From Oscillospiraceae bacterium (GTDB taxonomy: Bacteria; Bacillota; Clostridia; Oscillospirales; CAG-272): a stretch of 37,914 nucleotides of DNA. Numbering within the stretch: position 1 is the stretch's first letter; every line of letters starts with the position of its first letter. Made by a program: the position numbers and the translations under genes. The stretch is from assembly GCA_015065105.1 (NCBI GenBank), contig SVQZ01000023.1, forward strand, positions 1-37,914, given 5' to 3'. A model generated the notes under the pieces. The model was given only the letters and a program-made list of their open reading frames with translations, did not search any database and had not been told where the DNA came from. Positions 1-7,553 of the stretch are shown one piece after another.

Positions 1-2
1 AA

Positions 3-1937
3 TATAAGGGTATGGACGTAAGCAGTGACAACGCTGCCTTTGCAGGCTTTGCCGATGCCGAAAAGGTATCCGAATGGGCAAAGGACGCAATGGCATGGGC
101 GGTATCAAATAAGGTCATCGCAGGAGCCGACGTTAAGGGAACGCTTTACCTTAACCCCGTAAACAAGGCAACGAGAGCCGCTTGCTCCCAGATGCTTTCA
201 AATTTCCTTTATCTTGAGCCCCGTTATGAGATAAACGGCAACGATCTTTCGCTCTATACAATAGTATATCCTGCTTCCTCTCTCGATCATGTTGAAGCGG
301 CGGCGCAGGATCTTTCAAAGTATATCGAGTATAGCATAGGTATTAAATTACCGGTAGTATCCGATACATCAGATGTTGGAGAATATGAAATACTTGTAGG
401 CGAAACAAACCGTGAGACTGCCGGTCTTGTTAAAGTAGAAAGAAGAGCCTTTGATACTGATCAGCAGTTTGTTTGCAATGTACAGGGAAATTATCTTGTT
501 ATTGCAGGTATTGATGATAGCGCAGAGTTTAATACCGCCGAAGACAGAAGTCACCATAATATAATGGGAAGCTATAACGCAGTATATTATTTCCTTGAAA
601 AAGCCTTCGGACTTGAATTCTATTTCAGCGGTGACGGCATCACAGCTGCTCCCGATCCCGTTATATCCTTTGATGACGGTTACAATTACGTTGATGCTAC
701 CGCCTTTGAATCTATGGGAATGTACATCTATTCCATAGGTGAAGAAGGCTATCTGGGTACGGATTATTACGAAAGCTGGGGTTGCGGACTTCCTCATCAG
801 CTTGGAAACCTTCTTACGGGTAAATGGAAAGAAAGTGGCAGCAGCTTTGATAATACTTGGGGAAATCCCTGTTATTCCGATCCCGACAATATAGAATCTC
901 TTATAGCAAACGTTCGTGAACTTTTGGAATCGGATGCTCAGCTTAATCTTATCGGTCTTATTCAGAATGACAGCGATAGCATTTGTATGTGTAATGCTTG
1001 TAAAGCCGTTTACCGTGAAGAGGGAACAAGAGGCGGAACTCTCTTCCGCTTGGTAAATACGGTAGCCGAGGCCTTTGAGGAAGAGGAGCCCGACGTAAAA
1101 TTTGCAACATGGGCATACAACTGGAGCGATATGCCGCCCACCACAGATTTCAAGTTCCATGATAACGTTATTCTTTACTATAATACAATCGAGCTTTGTC
1201 CCTGTCACGAATACAGCGATACTACCTGTAAGATGAATAAGGATTTCTCATCCTATATCAAAAAATGGGGTGAAATAACAAATAAGATGTATCTTTGGGA
1301 TCATACGGGCTCCTTCGGAGATTGTATGGTACCCCTCTTTGACCTCGACTCTATTCATTCAAATGCACAGGCATTCTATAAAAATGGTGTTAAGGGCGGT
1401 TTCCTTAACGGAAGAAGCGGTCGTCAGGCAAGCTTTATGGAGGTTCGTGCATATCTCTTCCAGAGACTGTGGCGTGATCCTATGATGAGCGAGGAAGAAT
1501 ATAACTATCATCTCAACGGCTTTTTCAAGGCTTATTACGGTGATGCTTGGAAGCATGTCAGAGAATATGCCGATTTAATAAATGATATCGGTAATGTTGG
1601 TTGTACAAGTACTCATGCCAAGATCGAGACTATGTATGATTATGAGCTGGTATATGATGCGGCGGCAGAGATCAATGCTATATGGGATAAGGCAGAGGCT
1701 GAAGCTGATAATGCTGAATATCTTGAACGCATTAAGATACACCGCTTGTCCTGGATCTACCTCTGGCAGACCGCGAGATATGAAAAGGATTATACAAACG
1801 GTGATACGGCGTCACGTACCGCATATAAAGAGGTAAGCAGAGAGCTTTATGAAATGATACTTATTCATGATATAAAGTGGGATGGCATGCATGATGAGCC
1901 TTCCGGAAATCTCGAACTCCCCCCCAACAGATGGTAA
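3..1937 (+). CDS. SLH + DUF4838 surface glycosidase-like protein, 5' end cut by the window
   Basis: The reading frame is open to the first base of the window, so the N-terminus (signal peptide and probably two SLH repeats) lies outside it; the ATG at position 12 is internal. Residues before about 70 form one SLH repeat, with a WAKDAMAWAV helix and a TRAACSQML end. SLH repeats bind pyruvylated secondary wall polymer and hold the protein on the cell surface. The rest matches the DUF4838 family, which is found in glycan-degrading bacteria and thought to be glycoside-hydrolase-like. A CMCNAC motif (Cys 325, 327 and 330 counting from the ATG at 12) lies in a conserved position, and a second Cys/His cluster (LCPCHEY) follows at about residue 396. 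The next gene is a paralogue 13 bp downstream, so the two form a tandem duplication. The substrate is unknown. Confidence 0.8.
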   Translation, partial: YKGMDVSSDNAAFAGFADAEKVSEWAKDAMAWAVSNKVIAGADVKGTLYLNPVNKATRAACSQMLSNFLYLEPRYEINGNDLSLYTIVYPASSLDHVEAAAQDLSKYIEYSIGIKLPVVSDTSDVGEYEILVGETNRETAGLVKVERRAFDTDQQFVCNVQGNYLVIAGIDDSAEFNTAEDRSHHNIMGSYNAVYYFLEKAFGLEFYFSGDGITAAPDPVISFDDGYNYVDATAFESMGMYIYSIGEEGYLGTDYYESWGCGLPHQLGNLLTGKWKESGSSFDNTWGNPCYSDPDNIESLIANVRELLESDAQLNLIGLIQNDSDSICMCNACKAVYREEGTRGGTLFRLVNTVAEAFEEEEPDVKFATWAYNWSDMPPTTDFKFHDNVILYYNTIELCPCHEYSDTTCKMNKDFSSYIKKWGEITNKMYLWDHTGSFGDCMVPLFDLDSIHSNAQAFYKNGVKGGFLNGRSGRQASFMEVRAYLFQRLWRDPMMSEEEYNYHLNGFFKAYYGDAWKHVREYADLINDIGNVGCTSTHAKIETMYDYELVYDAAAEINAIWDKAEAEADNAEYLERIKIHRLSWIYLWQTARYEKDYTNGDTASRTAYKEVSRELYEMILIHDIKWDGMHDEPSGNLELPPNRW

Positions 1938-1950
1938 GAAAGGAAAAACA

Positions 1951-4455
1951 ATGAAAAGAATCGTATCATTTTTACTTACAGTTATAATGCTTGTATCTGT
2001 CGTTCCTGCGGTAAACGTAAGTGCGGCTGATGAAAATATTCCCTTTATAGACGTTAAAAAAACAGATTGGTTTTATGAAGCAGTATGTTTCAGCTATGCT
2101 AACGGTCTTTTTAAGGGAACAAATACTGCGGGAACCTTGTTTTCTCCTGCAAATGCAATGTCAAGAGCTCAGTTAGCCACAACTCTTTTCCGTCTTTCGG
2201 GAGCGAATGAATCCGAATATAACGGTGAAAGCTCTTTCCCGGATGTACCCACAGGCTCATGGATGACAGCTGCCGTAAACTGGGCAAGTGAAAAAGGCTA
2301 CGTACAGGGTAATGACAAGGGAGAATTTATGCCTACAAAAACTCTTAACCGTCAGACCCTTGCAACTATGATCTACAGATATGCCAAGGACCGGTACGGT
2401 GAAATGGATGTGAAGCAGACTTCCTTTGACCGTTTCGGTGACAAGAACAAGACGGCAGATTGGGCTAAGGAAGCGGTAATGTGGGCGGTTTCCGTTGAGC
2501 TTATCAACGGAACAGGCGCAAACGTTAACGGCGCGCCTACCCTGGCTCCTCAAAAAGCGGCTACAAGAGCGCAGGTTGCTCAGATACTTATGAATTATTC
2601 CATCAAGAATATCGGAGGAGAAACACCTGTAGGAAGCTTTACGCTTGGCGGAGCTGATATTTCCGAATTTGTAATAATATACGGCGTTACCAATACCTAT
2701 GATAACGAGAGTAACAGTGCCATCGAGGTTGCCGAATATCTTTTTAAAGGTATAAAAAATGCAGTAGGTGTAGAGCTTGCAGTGTATTCTGATACAGAGC
2801 GTCCTTATACAGAGGGAGCAAAAGAAATACTTGTTGGTAAGACTAATCGTGAAGATTCCGGAATAGTTACCGTAAATCGTGACGGTTTCGGTGATTACAC
2901 ATATATTTACGAGATGCAGGGAAACCATCTTATCCTGGCAAGTAACGAAATATTCTTAGGTACGTATTACGCTGCTAATATGTTTCTTGATGATATTTTA
3001 GGAGTAAAATACTTCGGTCAGGGCCTTTTCTCCTATACATCCATCAAAAACGCTTCTATAGAGGACGGTTGTTATTCTAAAGGAGATTCTTATTATGAAT
3101 ATACAAGTAACTTTATAGATGGCGGTGATGATCCCTTTTTAGGCAATTTCGGAGAGGGAGTTTTCGTTAATGCCAGCCATAACCTTCCCGCCCTTGCTTG
3201 TAACGGTGAATGCGGCTATGAGGGTAATATCATAGATTACGGTCATCATCAGGTACATTATCTTCACTCTAATCCTTGTCTTACCGCAGATGACAAGATC
3301 GATACTATCATAAAGAATGTTGGTCTTCATCTTGAGGATGACTTGGGTGACGATAAGGATAAATTTGCAATAGTATGGCTTAATCAGGATGATTCTGCAA
3401 CCTACTGTAAATGTGAACAATGCCTTGCCGCATACAGAGTATGGGGCAGAAGCGGTCCCTACGTTCAGATCCTTACATATGTATCAGATTATTACAGCGC
3501 GGAGTACCCCAACGTTCATTTTGCATCCTTCTCTTATCGACATACTCAGTCCGCACCTTATACAGTAAATGAGATAAAGGCAGGTGTATATGAAGCTTAC
3601 TTTGAAAAATACGGAGATCATAAATACGTTGCTCCCAAGGATGTTACTCCTCCCGAAAATTGTGTAGTTTTTGTCAAGACAGATGACAGCGCCTGTGCTT
3701 CTCATGCTAAAATTGACCCCGACTGTCCGAGAAATGTTGACTATGTTAAGAGAATAGCAGGCTGGTGTAAGATATTTGACAATGTTTGTTTGCATCAGTT
3801 TGCCACCGGAGATTCTTTTGAGCATACTCCTTTTCCGAATATCTACAGCACATGGCAGGAATATGATTTCATACGTGAATATCCTAATGTAACATGGCTT
3901 CGTACCTGTGGTCTTAACGGTAACAGCGCTGACATGGAAATAATGAGGGCATACCTGCATTCAAGGATGTATTATGATAACGATATGTCTTGGAATGATT
4001 ATTCCAATATGATCAACGATTATCTCAAGGCTGCATACGGCCCCGGCTGGAGCTATATACGTGAATATATTGATATTACAGAAAAGCTTTCCGAGGAAAA
4101 CCATTTTTGGAGTTATAACAGCGGCTATACCAGTAAATGGGATGTAGTAATTACCGAAGAACAGTGGCGCTCCAAATACGGATATGAATATATGGCAGAG
4201 CTTTTTGATAAGGCATTTGCGCTATGTGATACCGATGAACAGAGAAATAATCTTGAGATTCTCTCTATGTGTATAAGATATATCGAATGTCAGCTTGCGT
4301 ACCGTGATTATAAGGCAAGCGGTAAGGATGCGGATTTCAATAGATATACAGAGTTAAGTTCTGTTTATATTGCTGACCTTAACAGTCTTGGACTTCACGC
4401 GCCGGAGGACTGGCAGTATAACCAGGATCCTGATAGCTGGCATAAGCCTGACTAA
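1951..4455 (+). CDS. SLH x3 + DUF4838 surface glycosidase-like protein
   Basis: The protein has 834 residues. The start at 1951 is chosen because AAAGGA lies just upstream and the protein then begins with a classical signal peptide (MKRIVSFLLTVIML, cleavage near the ASA at 23-25); an in-frame ATG at 1882 would sit inside the previous gene. SLH repeats span about 32-80, 95-145 and 160-215. The remainder is DUF4838, with the same CxCxxC motif as the upstream paralogue (Cys 486, 488 and 491) and a later CASH...DC cluster that could complete a metal site. It is secreted, bound to the wall through SLH, and probably acts on extracellular glycans. It is likely co-transcribed with the truncated gene before it and ends at a strong bidirectional terminator. 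The catalytic residues of the family are not established, so the activity is inference. Confidence 0.85.
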   Translation: MKRIVSFLLTVIMLVSVVPAVNVSAADENIPFIDVKKTDWFYEAVCFSYANGLFKGTNTAGTLFSPANAMSRAQLATTLFRLSGANESEYNGESSFPDVPTGSWMTAAVNWASEKGYVQGNDKGEFMPTKTLNRQTLATMIYRYAKDRYGEMDVKQTSFDRFGDKNKTADWAKEAVMWAVSVELINGTGANVNGAPTLAPQKAATRAQVAQILMNYSIKNIGGETPVGSFTLGGADISEFVIIYGVTNTYDNESNSAIEVAEYLFKGIKNAVGVELAVYSDTERPYTEGAKEILVGKTNREDSGIVTVNRDGFGDYTYIYEMQGNHLILASNEIFLGTYYAANMFLDDILGVKYFGQGLFSYTSIKNASIEDGCYSKGDSYYEYTSNFIDGGDDPFLGNFGEGVFVNASHNLPALACNGECGYEGNIIDYGHHQVHYLHSNPCLTADDKIDTIIKNVGLHLEDDLGDDKDKFAIVWLNQDDSATYCKCEQCLAAYRVWGRSGPYVQILTYVSDYYSAEYPNVHFASFSYRHTQSAPYTVNEIKAGVYEAYFEKYGDHKYVAPKDVTPPENCVVFVKTDDSACASHAKIDPDCPRNVDYVKRIAGWCKIFDNVCLHQFATGDSFEHTPFPNIYSTWQEYDFIREYPNVTWLRTCGLNGNSADMEIMRAYLHSRMYYDNDMSWNDYSNMINDYLKAAYGPGWSYIREYIDITEKLSEENHFWSYNSGYTSKWDVVITEEQWRSKYGYEYMAELFDKAFALCDTDEQRNNLEILSMCIRYIECQLAYRDYKASGKDADFNRYTELSSVYIADLNSLGLHAPEDWQYNQDPDSWHKPD

Positions 4456-4486
4456 TGTGTATATATCTGTTTAATGAATTTAAAAT

Positions 4487-4523
4487 AAACCAAAGGAACC
4501 TGTTTTGCAGGTTCCTTTGGTTT
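4487..4523. terminator. Bidirectional intrinsic terminator
   Basis: A 16-bp perfect stem (4487-4502 with 4508-4523) has a 5-nt loop, with an A-run before it and a T-run after it. It separates the converging DUF4838 gene and XRE gene and overlaps the last base of the XRE stop codon. Confidence 0.9.
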
Positions 4524-5221
4524 TATTTAAAATTGTCTAATCTATTTTGTGTTTCGTATAACAGATCTTTAAACAGCTTAACGTTTTCTTCAAGACGTTT
4601 TCTTAATTCATGGCCTTCGAGAATATAACTCAAGGCATATTCCATACTTCCTCTCGGTGTAGGCATCTGATAAGCAATTTCAAGCGCCTTTTCTTTTTGT
4701 CCCATATCCGCGTAAATTACCAATAGTATTTCGTTTGCACAGTTTCGCCAACGTTGTTCGGTAGGACGTGACAAAATATCGATACATAGTTCTCTTGCTT
4801 CTTCAAAATATTTTTCCTTGTTATCAGAAGTTCTTCCTTTCCACCAAAGGTCGGAAGCAAGAAGCTGTGAAAAAAAGTCGTTATGAGGAAATTCCTTTAG
4901 TGCAGATCTTATCAGCTCTATTCCTTCATCTATATGCCAATCCTTGTCTTGCGGCTCGTGGTAACGGATCCGATTATATTCGTCGGTTATTTCGTCGATT
5001 CGTTTTTGCTTTTTAATTTCGTCAACACCTAAAAGCTCGTCAACCGTAATAGTATAATAGAAAGCTATTTTGTGTAAAAGTGTAATATCGGGGTAACCCT
5101 CGCCTCGTTCCCACTTTGATACTGCTTGAGTGGAAATACCTAAATACTGTGCTAAATCCTCCTGTGTATTGCCTTTCACGGTACGGTATTTCTTCAACTG
5201 TTCTGTAATTCTTATTTCCAT
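4523..5221 (-). CDS. XRE-family transcription regulator with helical C-terminal domain
   Basis: The protein has 232 residues. Residues about 7-62 are a Cro/C1-type helix-turn-helix, with TQEDLAQYLGISTQAVSKWE as the turn and recognition helix and PDITLLHKIAFYY after it. Residues 80-225 are charged and helical, TPR-like in pattern, and may sense a ligand or protein. AAGGAG lies 5 nt before the ATG. A consensus promoter and a perfect 14-bp palindrome lie directly upstream, which suggests autoregulation. It is divergent from the SLH/SGNH gene and may control it; that is inference. Confidence 0.85.
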   Translation of the reverse strand: MEIRITEQLKKYRTVKGNTQEDLAQYLGISTQAVSKWERGEGYPDITLLHKIAFYYTITVDELLGVDEIKKQKRIDEITDEYNRIRYHEPQDKDWHIDEGIELIRSALKEFPHNDFFSQLLASDLWWKGRTSDNKEKYFEEARELCIDILSRPTEQRWRNCANEILLVIYADMGQKEKALEIAYQMPTPRGSMEYALSYILEGHELRKRLEENVKLFKDLLYETQNRLDNFK

Positions 5222-5244
5222 TTTTTACTCCTTTTATATGAAGT

Positions 5245-5258
5245 ATCAAGCGCTTGAT
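5245..5258. promoter_or_regulatory. Palindromic operator candidate upstream of the XRE gene
   Basis: A perfect 14-bp palindrome (ATCAAGCGCTTGAT) lies between the minus-strand -10 box and the ribosome binding site of the XRE gene. The position fits an autoregulatory operator. Confidence 0.5.
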
Positions 5259-5266
5259 CTATAATA

Positions 5267-5295
5267 ATTATATAGTCTTTTATTTTGGTTTTCAA
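5267..5295 (-). promoter_or_regulatory. Sigma-A promoter of the XRE gene
   Basis: Read on the minus strand: TTGAAA (5295-5290), 17-bp spacer, TATAAT (5272-5267). Transcription would start near 5260 and run into the XRE gene. Confidence 0.7.
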
Positions 5296-5314
5296 TAACC
5301 GCGTTGTTTAATTG

Positions 5315-5333
5315 CGGTTTAAATATTAAACCG
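5315..5333. promoter_or_regulatory. Inverted repeat in the divergent XRE / SLH-SGNH spacer
   Basis: CGGTTTAA-ATA-TTAAACCG is a perfect 8-bp inverted repeat. A further pair, AACCGC (5298-5303) and GCGGTT (5314-5319), overlaps it. These are candidate regulator sites between two divergent promoters; the regulator is unknown. Confidence 0.4.
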
Positions 5334-5363
5334 TTGGTTTATACATTGTAATCTGTTTTACTC

Positions 5364-5392
5364 TTGAAATTTATTTAATATGGTGTTATAAT
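5364..5392 (+). promoter_or_regulatory. Sigma-A promoter of the SLH-SGNH gene
   Basis: TTGAAA (5364-5369), 17-bp spacer and TATAAT (5387-5392), with an extended -10 TG. The start site near 5399 gives a ~110-nt leader that contains the dispersed repeat in reverse orientation. Confidence 0.7.
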
Positions 5393-5394
5393 AA

Positions 5395-5484
5395 TAAAAA
5401 AGCGGCAAGTTGCCGCACCCAATTCCGCCCCAATCTTTAGCGATTGTCCGTTTCTTCGATCTCACGAGGTGGAGCAATTTCCTA
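5395..5484 (-). repeat. Dispersed terminator-ended repeat, copy 1 (reverse)
   Basis: On the minus strand it starts TAGGAAATTGCT (5484-5473), continues through CCTCGTGAGATCGAAGAA, and ends in a GCGGCA-ACT-TGCCGC hairpin (5416-5402) followed by a T-run. Its first half closely matches the copy at 21937. It lies in the 5' leader of the SLH-SGNH gene. Confidence 0.6.
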
Positions 5485-5510
5485 TAAATTAAAAAAGAGA
5501 GGCGTATATT

Positions 5511-7073
5511 ATGAAAAAATTTATAGCGGTTATTTTAACATTTGTAATCCTTATTCCCGTATTGAGTTTCGGTATTAACTCAGAAGGGAAAGAGGAGACG
5601 GTTTTTACCGATCTGTATGGTGACAGATGGTACTATGACAGTTGTATGTATTGCTATGAAAACGGACTTATGGAGGGTGTGGGCAATTCTTCCTTTTCTC
5701 CTTTGGGTAAGGTCAGCCGTGAGCAGTTCGTTTGTGCATTGGCTAACCTTGACGGTGCGGGTCTTGATGCATACACGGAGTCTTCAAAAAATACACCCTT
5801 TAAGGATGTTAAAGCGGGTATATGGTATAGCGAAGCTATAGAATGGGCAAGGGCTAACGGCATAGCTTTGGGTATATCGAACACTGCTTTTGGACTTGGT
5901 GTAAATATCACAAGAGAACAAATGGCAACAATGCTTGTGAGATACGCACAGTATAAGGGGCAAAAAACAAATTACAGCTTTGAACTCGAAAAATTTACAG
6001 ATGGTAAAACGGTATCATCCTGGGCGGTTAACGGTGTTAAATATGCTGCTGCATTCGGACTTTTTAAAGGAAATGACAAAGCAGAGTTTAATCCTTTGGG
6101 CGCCGCATCAAGAGCTGAACTTGCAACTGTTCTCATGAGAGCGCATAAAATATCAAAAAGCAGAATAGTTTGTTTTGGCGATAGCCTTACAATGGGAATT
6201 GAAACAGGATTTGTGGATATAGTAGATACCCCCTATCCCGAGAGATTGGGAGAATATCTCGGCATTGATACCATAAATTACGGAATAGGCTCGGAAACCT
6301 CTGATATGATCGCTATGCGTCAGGGTGCTATTCCTCTTTATGTAGATGATATGGTTATTCCAACCGATTGTACACCCATTGCGCTCTTTCCCATGCTTGA
6401 GGACAGTATCGAGGTATCCCCCTTCTGCCTTCACGGCTTTGAGGGAGTTAATGACGTAGAGATAGCCGGAGTTAAGGGTAAGATAACTGACGAGAACGGC
6501 GGTAAGGGTACAAGATGGAATTCTAATATTTATTTCATGCGTAACGAACCCGGTGAAGAGGTTAGAATTACCGAACGTACACAGATCATTACTCATCCTA
6601 TGAGTGATGCAAGAGAGGATGATATCCTTATTATATGGTCGGGTTCTAACGATCTGGATGGCGCTACCGATCTTAGCTTGGTGGATGATATTATTGCGAA
6701 CCAGCAGGCTATGGTTGATTATGCGGGAACTGATGAGTTTATCATTGTCGGTTTTACCGCAAACAATTATCTCGGTATTCCAAGCTTTAGCGAATGCACA
6801 GATCTTGCAAACGAAATGCTTAAGGAATATTGGGGAGAGCATTACCTCGATATTAAAGAATATATGGCAACAGAGCAGGTTCTTACCGACCACGGAATAG
6901 AGCCTACCCCTCTTGATCTTGAATTCCTTGCTAAAGGCTGGATCCCCGAATCACTTTTGGAAAAGGAAAAGTCTAATGGAGAAAGGGGTTATATTCATTT
7001 TAATCAGTTAGGCTATGATATAATGGCAAATATGGTTGCCGAAAAGGTTGTAGCCCTTGGCTATCTCGGTTAA
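5511..7073 (+). CDS. SLH x3 + SGNH/GDSL hydrolase, surface anchored
   Basis: The protein has 520 residues. A signal peptide occupies residues 1-22, SLH repeats span about 32-80, 95-145 and 160-210, and an SGNH hydrolase domain covers 216-515. SGNH motifs seen: block I CFGDSLTMG with nucleophile Ser225, block II around Gly260, block III WSGSND with Asn380, and the block V histidine in YIHFNQLGYD (His496). The Asp normally three residues before that His is Gly493, so the catalytic acid is missing or located elsewhere. Such domains remove acyl groups from glycans or lipids. GAGAGG precedes the ATG. It stands alone between its own promoter and terminator. The substrate is unknown. Confidence 0.85.
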   Translation: MKKFIAVILTFVILIPVLSFGINSEGKEETVFTDLYGDRWYYDSCMYCYENGLMEGVGNSSFSPLGKVSREQFVCALANLDGAGLDAYTESSKNTPFKDVKAGIWYSEAIEWARANGIALGISNTAFGLGVNITREQMATMLVRYAQYKGQKTNYSFELEKFTDGKTVSSWAVNGVKYAAAFGLFKGNDKAEFNPLGAASRAELATVLMRAHKISKSRIVCFGDSLTMGIETGFVDIVDTPYPERLGEYLGIDTINYGIGSETSDMIAMRQGAIPLYVDDMVIPTDCTPIALFPMLEDSIEVSPFCLHGFEGVNDVEIAGVKGKITDENGGKGTRWNSNIYFMRNEPGEEVRITERTQIITHPMSDAREDDILIIWSGSNDLDGATDLSLVDDIIANQQAMVDYAGTDEFIIVGFTANNYLGIPSFSECTDLANEMLKEYWGEHYLDIKEYMATEQVLTDHGIEPTPLDLEFLAKGWIPESLLEKEKSNGERGYIHFNQLGYDIMANMVAEKVVALGYLG

Positions 7074-7093
7074 TTAAATTTTATAACGTAAAG

Positions 7094-7121
7094 CAAGCAG
7101 AGGTTTACCTCTGCTTGTTTT
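7094..7121 (+). terminator. Intrinsic terminator of the SLH-SGNH gene
   Basis: A 10-bp perfect stem (CAAGCAGAGG with CCTCTGCTTG) has a TTTA loop and is followed by TTTT. It lies 20 bp after the stop codon. Confidence 0.85.
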
Positions 7122-7283
7122 AAAATAAGTTGCGCACGAAAAAATTTTGCGGATAGATGTAATAATTTTTTGTGTATATGTTATAATCTATTATTTTTGT
7201 CAATTATATTTTGCTTTGGTGAAATTGTTATTCAATATTGAATTCACAAAGGTTAATAACATTTTTTCTTTTTCCCTTTGCTT

Positions 7284-7445
7284 AGTAATATCGAAGCGCC
7301 TAATATAGCATATAGCTTTTCTTTGAATGTATTTTATAATATTGCCGATGCGTTAGAAATCGAGCCGGAAAAACTGATAAAAGCAACGGTTTTTCCTGAA
7401 AATGTTATTAAAAAACAGATGACGGTTAAATCTTTTTTAGGCTGA
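7284..7445 (+). pseudogene. Remnant of an XRE-type HTH regulator (C-terminal part only)
   Basis: The plus-strand frame reads SNIEAPNIAYSFSLNVFYNI, then ADALEIEPEKLIKAT and about 20 more residues to TGA. This has the signature of helices 4 and 5 of a short Cro/C1 HTH protein (SLNxxYNIADALEIEPxxL). The frame is blocked by TAA at 7257-7259, has no start codon and lacks the N-terminal helices. The rest of the 7122-7484 spacer is AT-rich; an orphan extended -10 box (TGTTATAAT, 7179-7187) lies upstream, perhaps the old promoter. No other gene is seen there. Confidence 0.55.
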
Positions 7446-7484
7446 GATCTGCACAGATAACGACAAATTTAATATATAATACAA

Positions 7485-7517
7485 AAAAGCTTTTCGCAAA
7501 AACTGCGAAAAGCTTTT
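7485..7517 (-). terminator. Intrinsic terminator of the GH2 gene
   Basis: A 14-bp perfect stem (7485-7498 with 7504-7517) has a 5-nt loop. On the minus strand it is followed by a T-run. It lies 36 bp beyond the GH2 stop codon. Confidence 0.85.
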
Positions 7518-7553
7518 AATATTATTTGATTCAGTGAATGTCGAATAACGATA

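Noticed and set aside
369-1208. Long minus-strand open frame opposite the first SLH-DUF4838 gene
   Set aside because: It mirrors a clear coding gene, has low-complexity composition, no family motif and no ribosome binding site; the codon structure belongs to the plus strand. The same holds for 2257-2928, 6153-6893, 12239-13039 and 25108-25773 on the minus strand.
1882-1950. Upstream start for the second SLH-DUF4838 protein
   Set aside because: It would lie inside the previous gene, lacks an RBS and would put 23 residues before a clear signal peptide; the ATG at 1951 has AAAGGA and is preferred.
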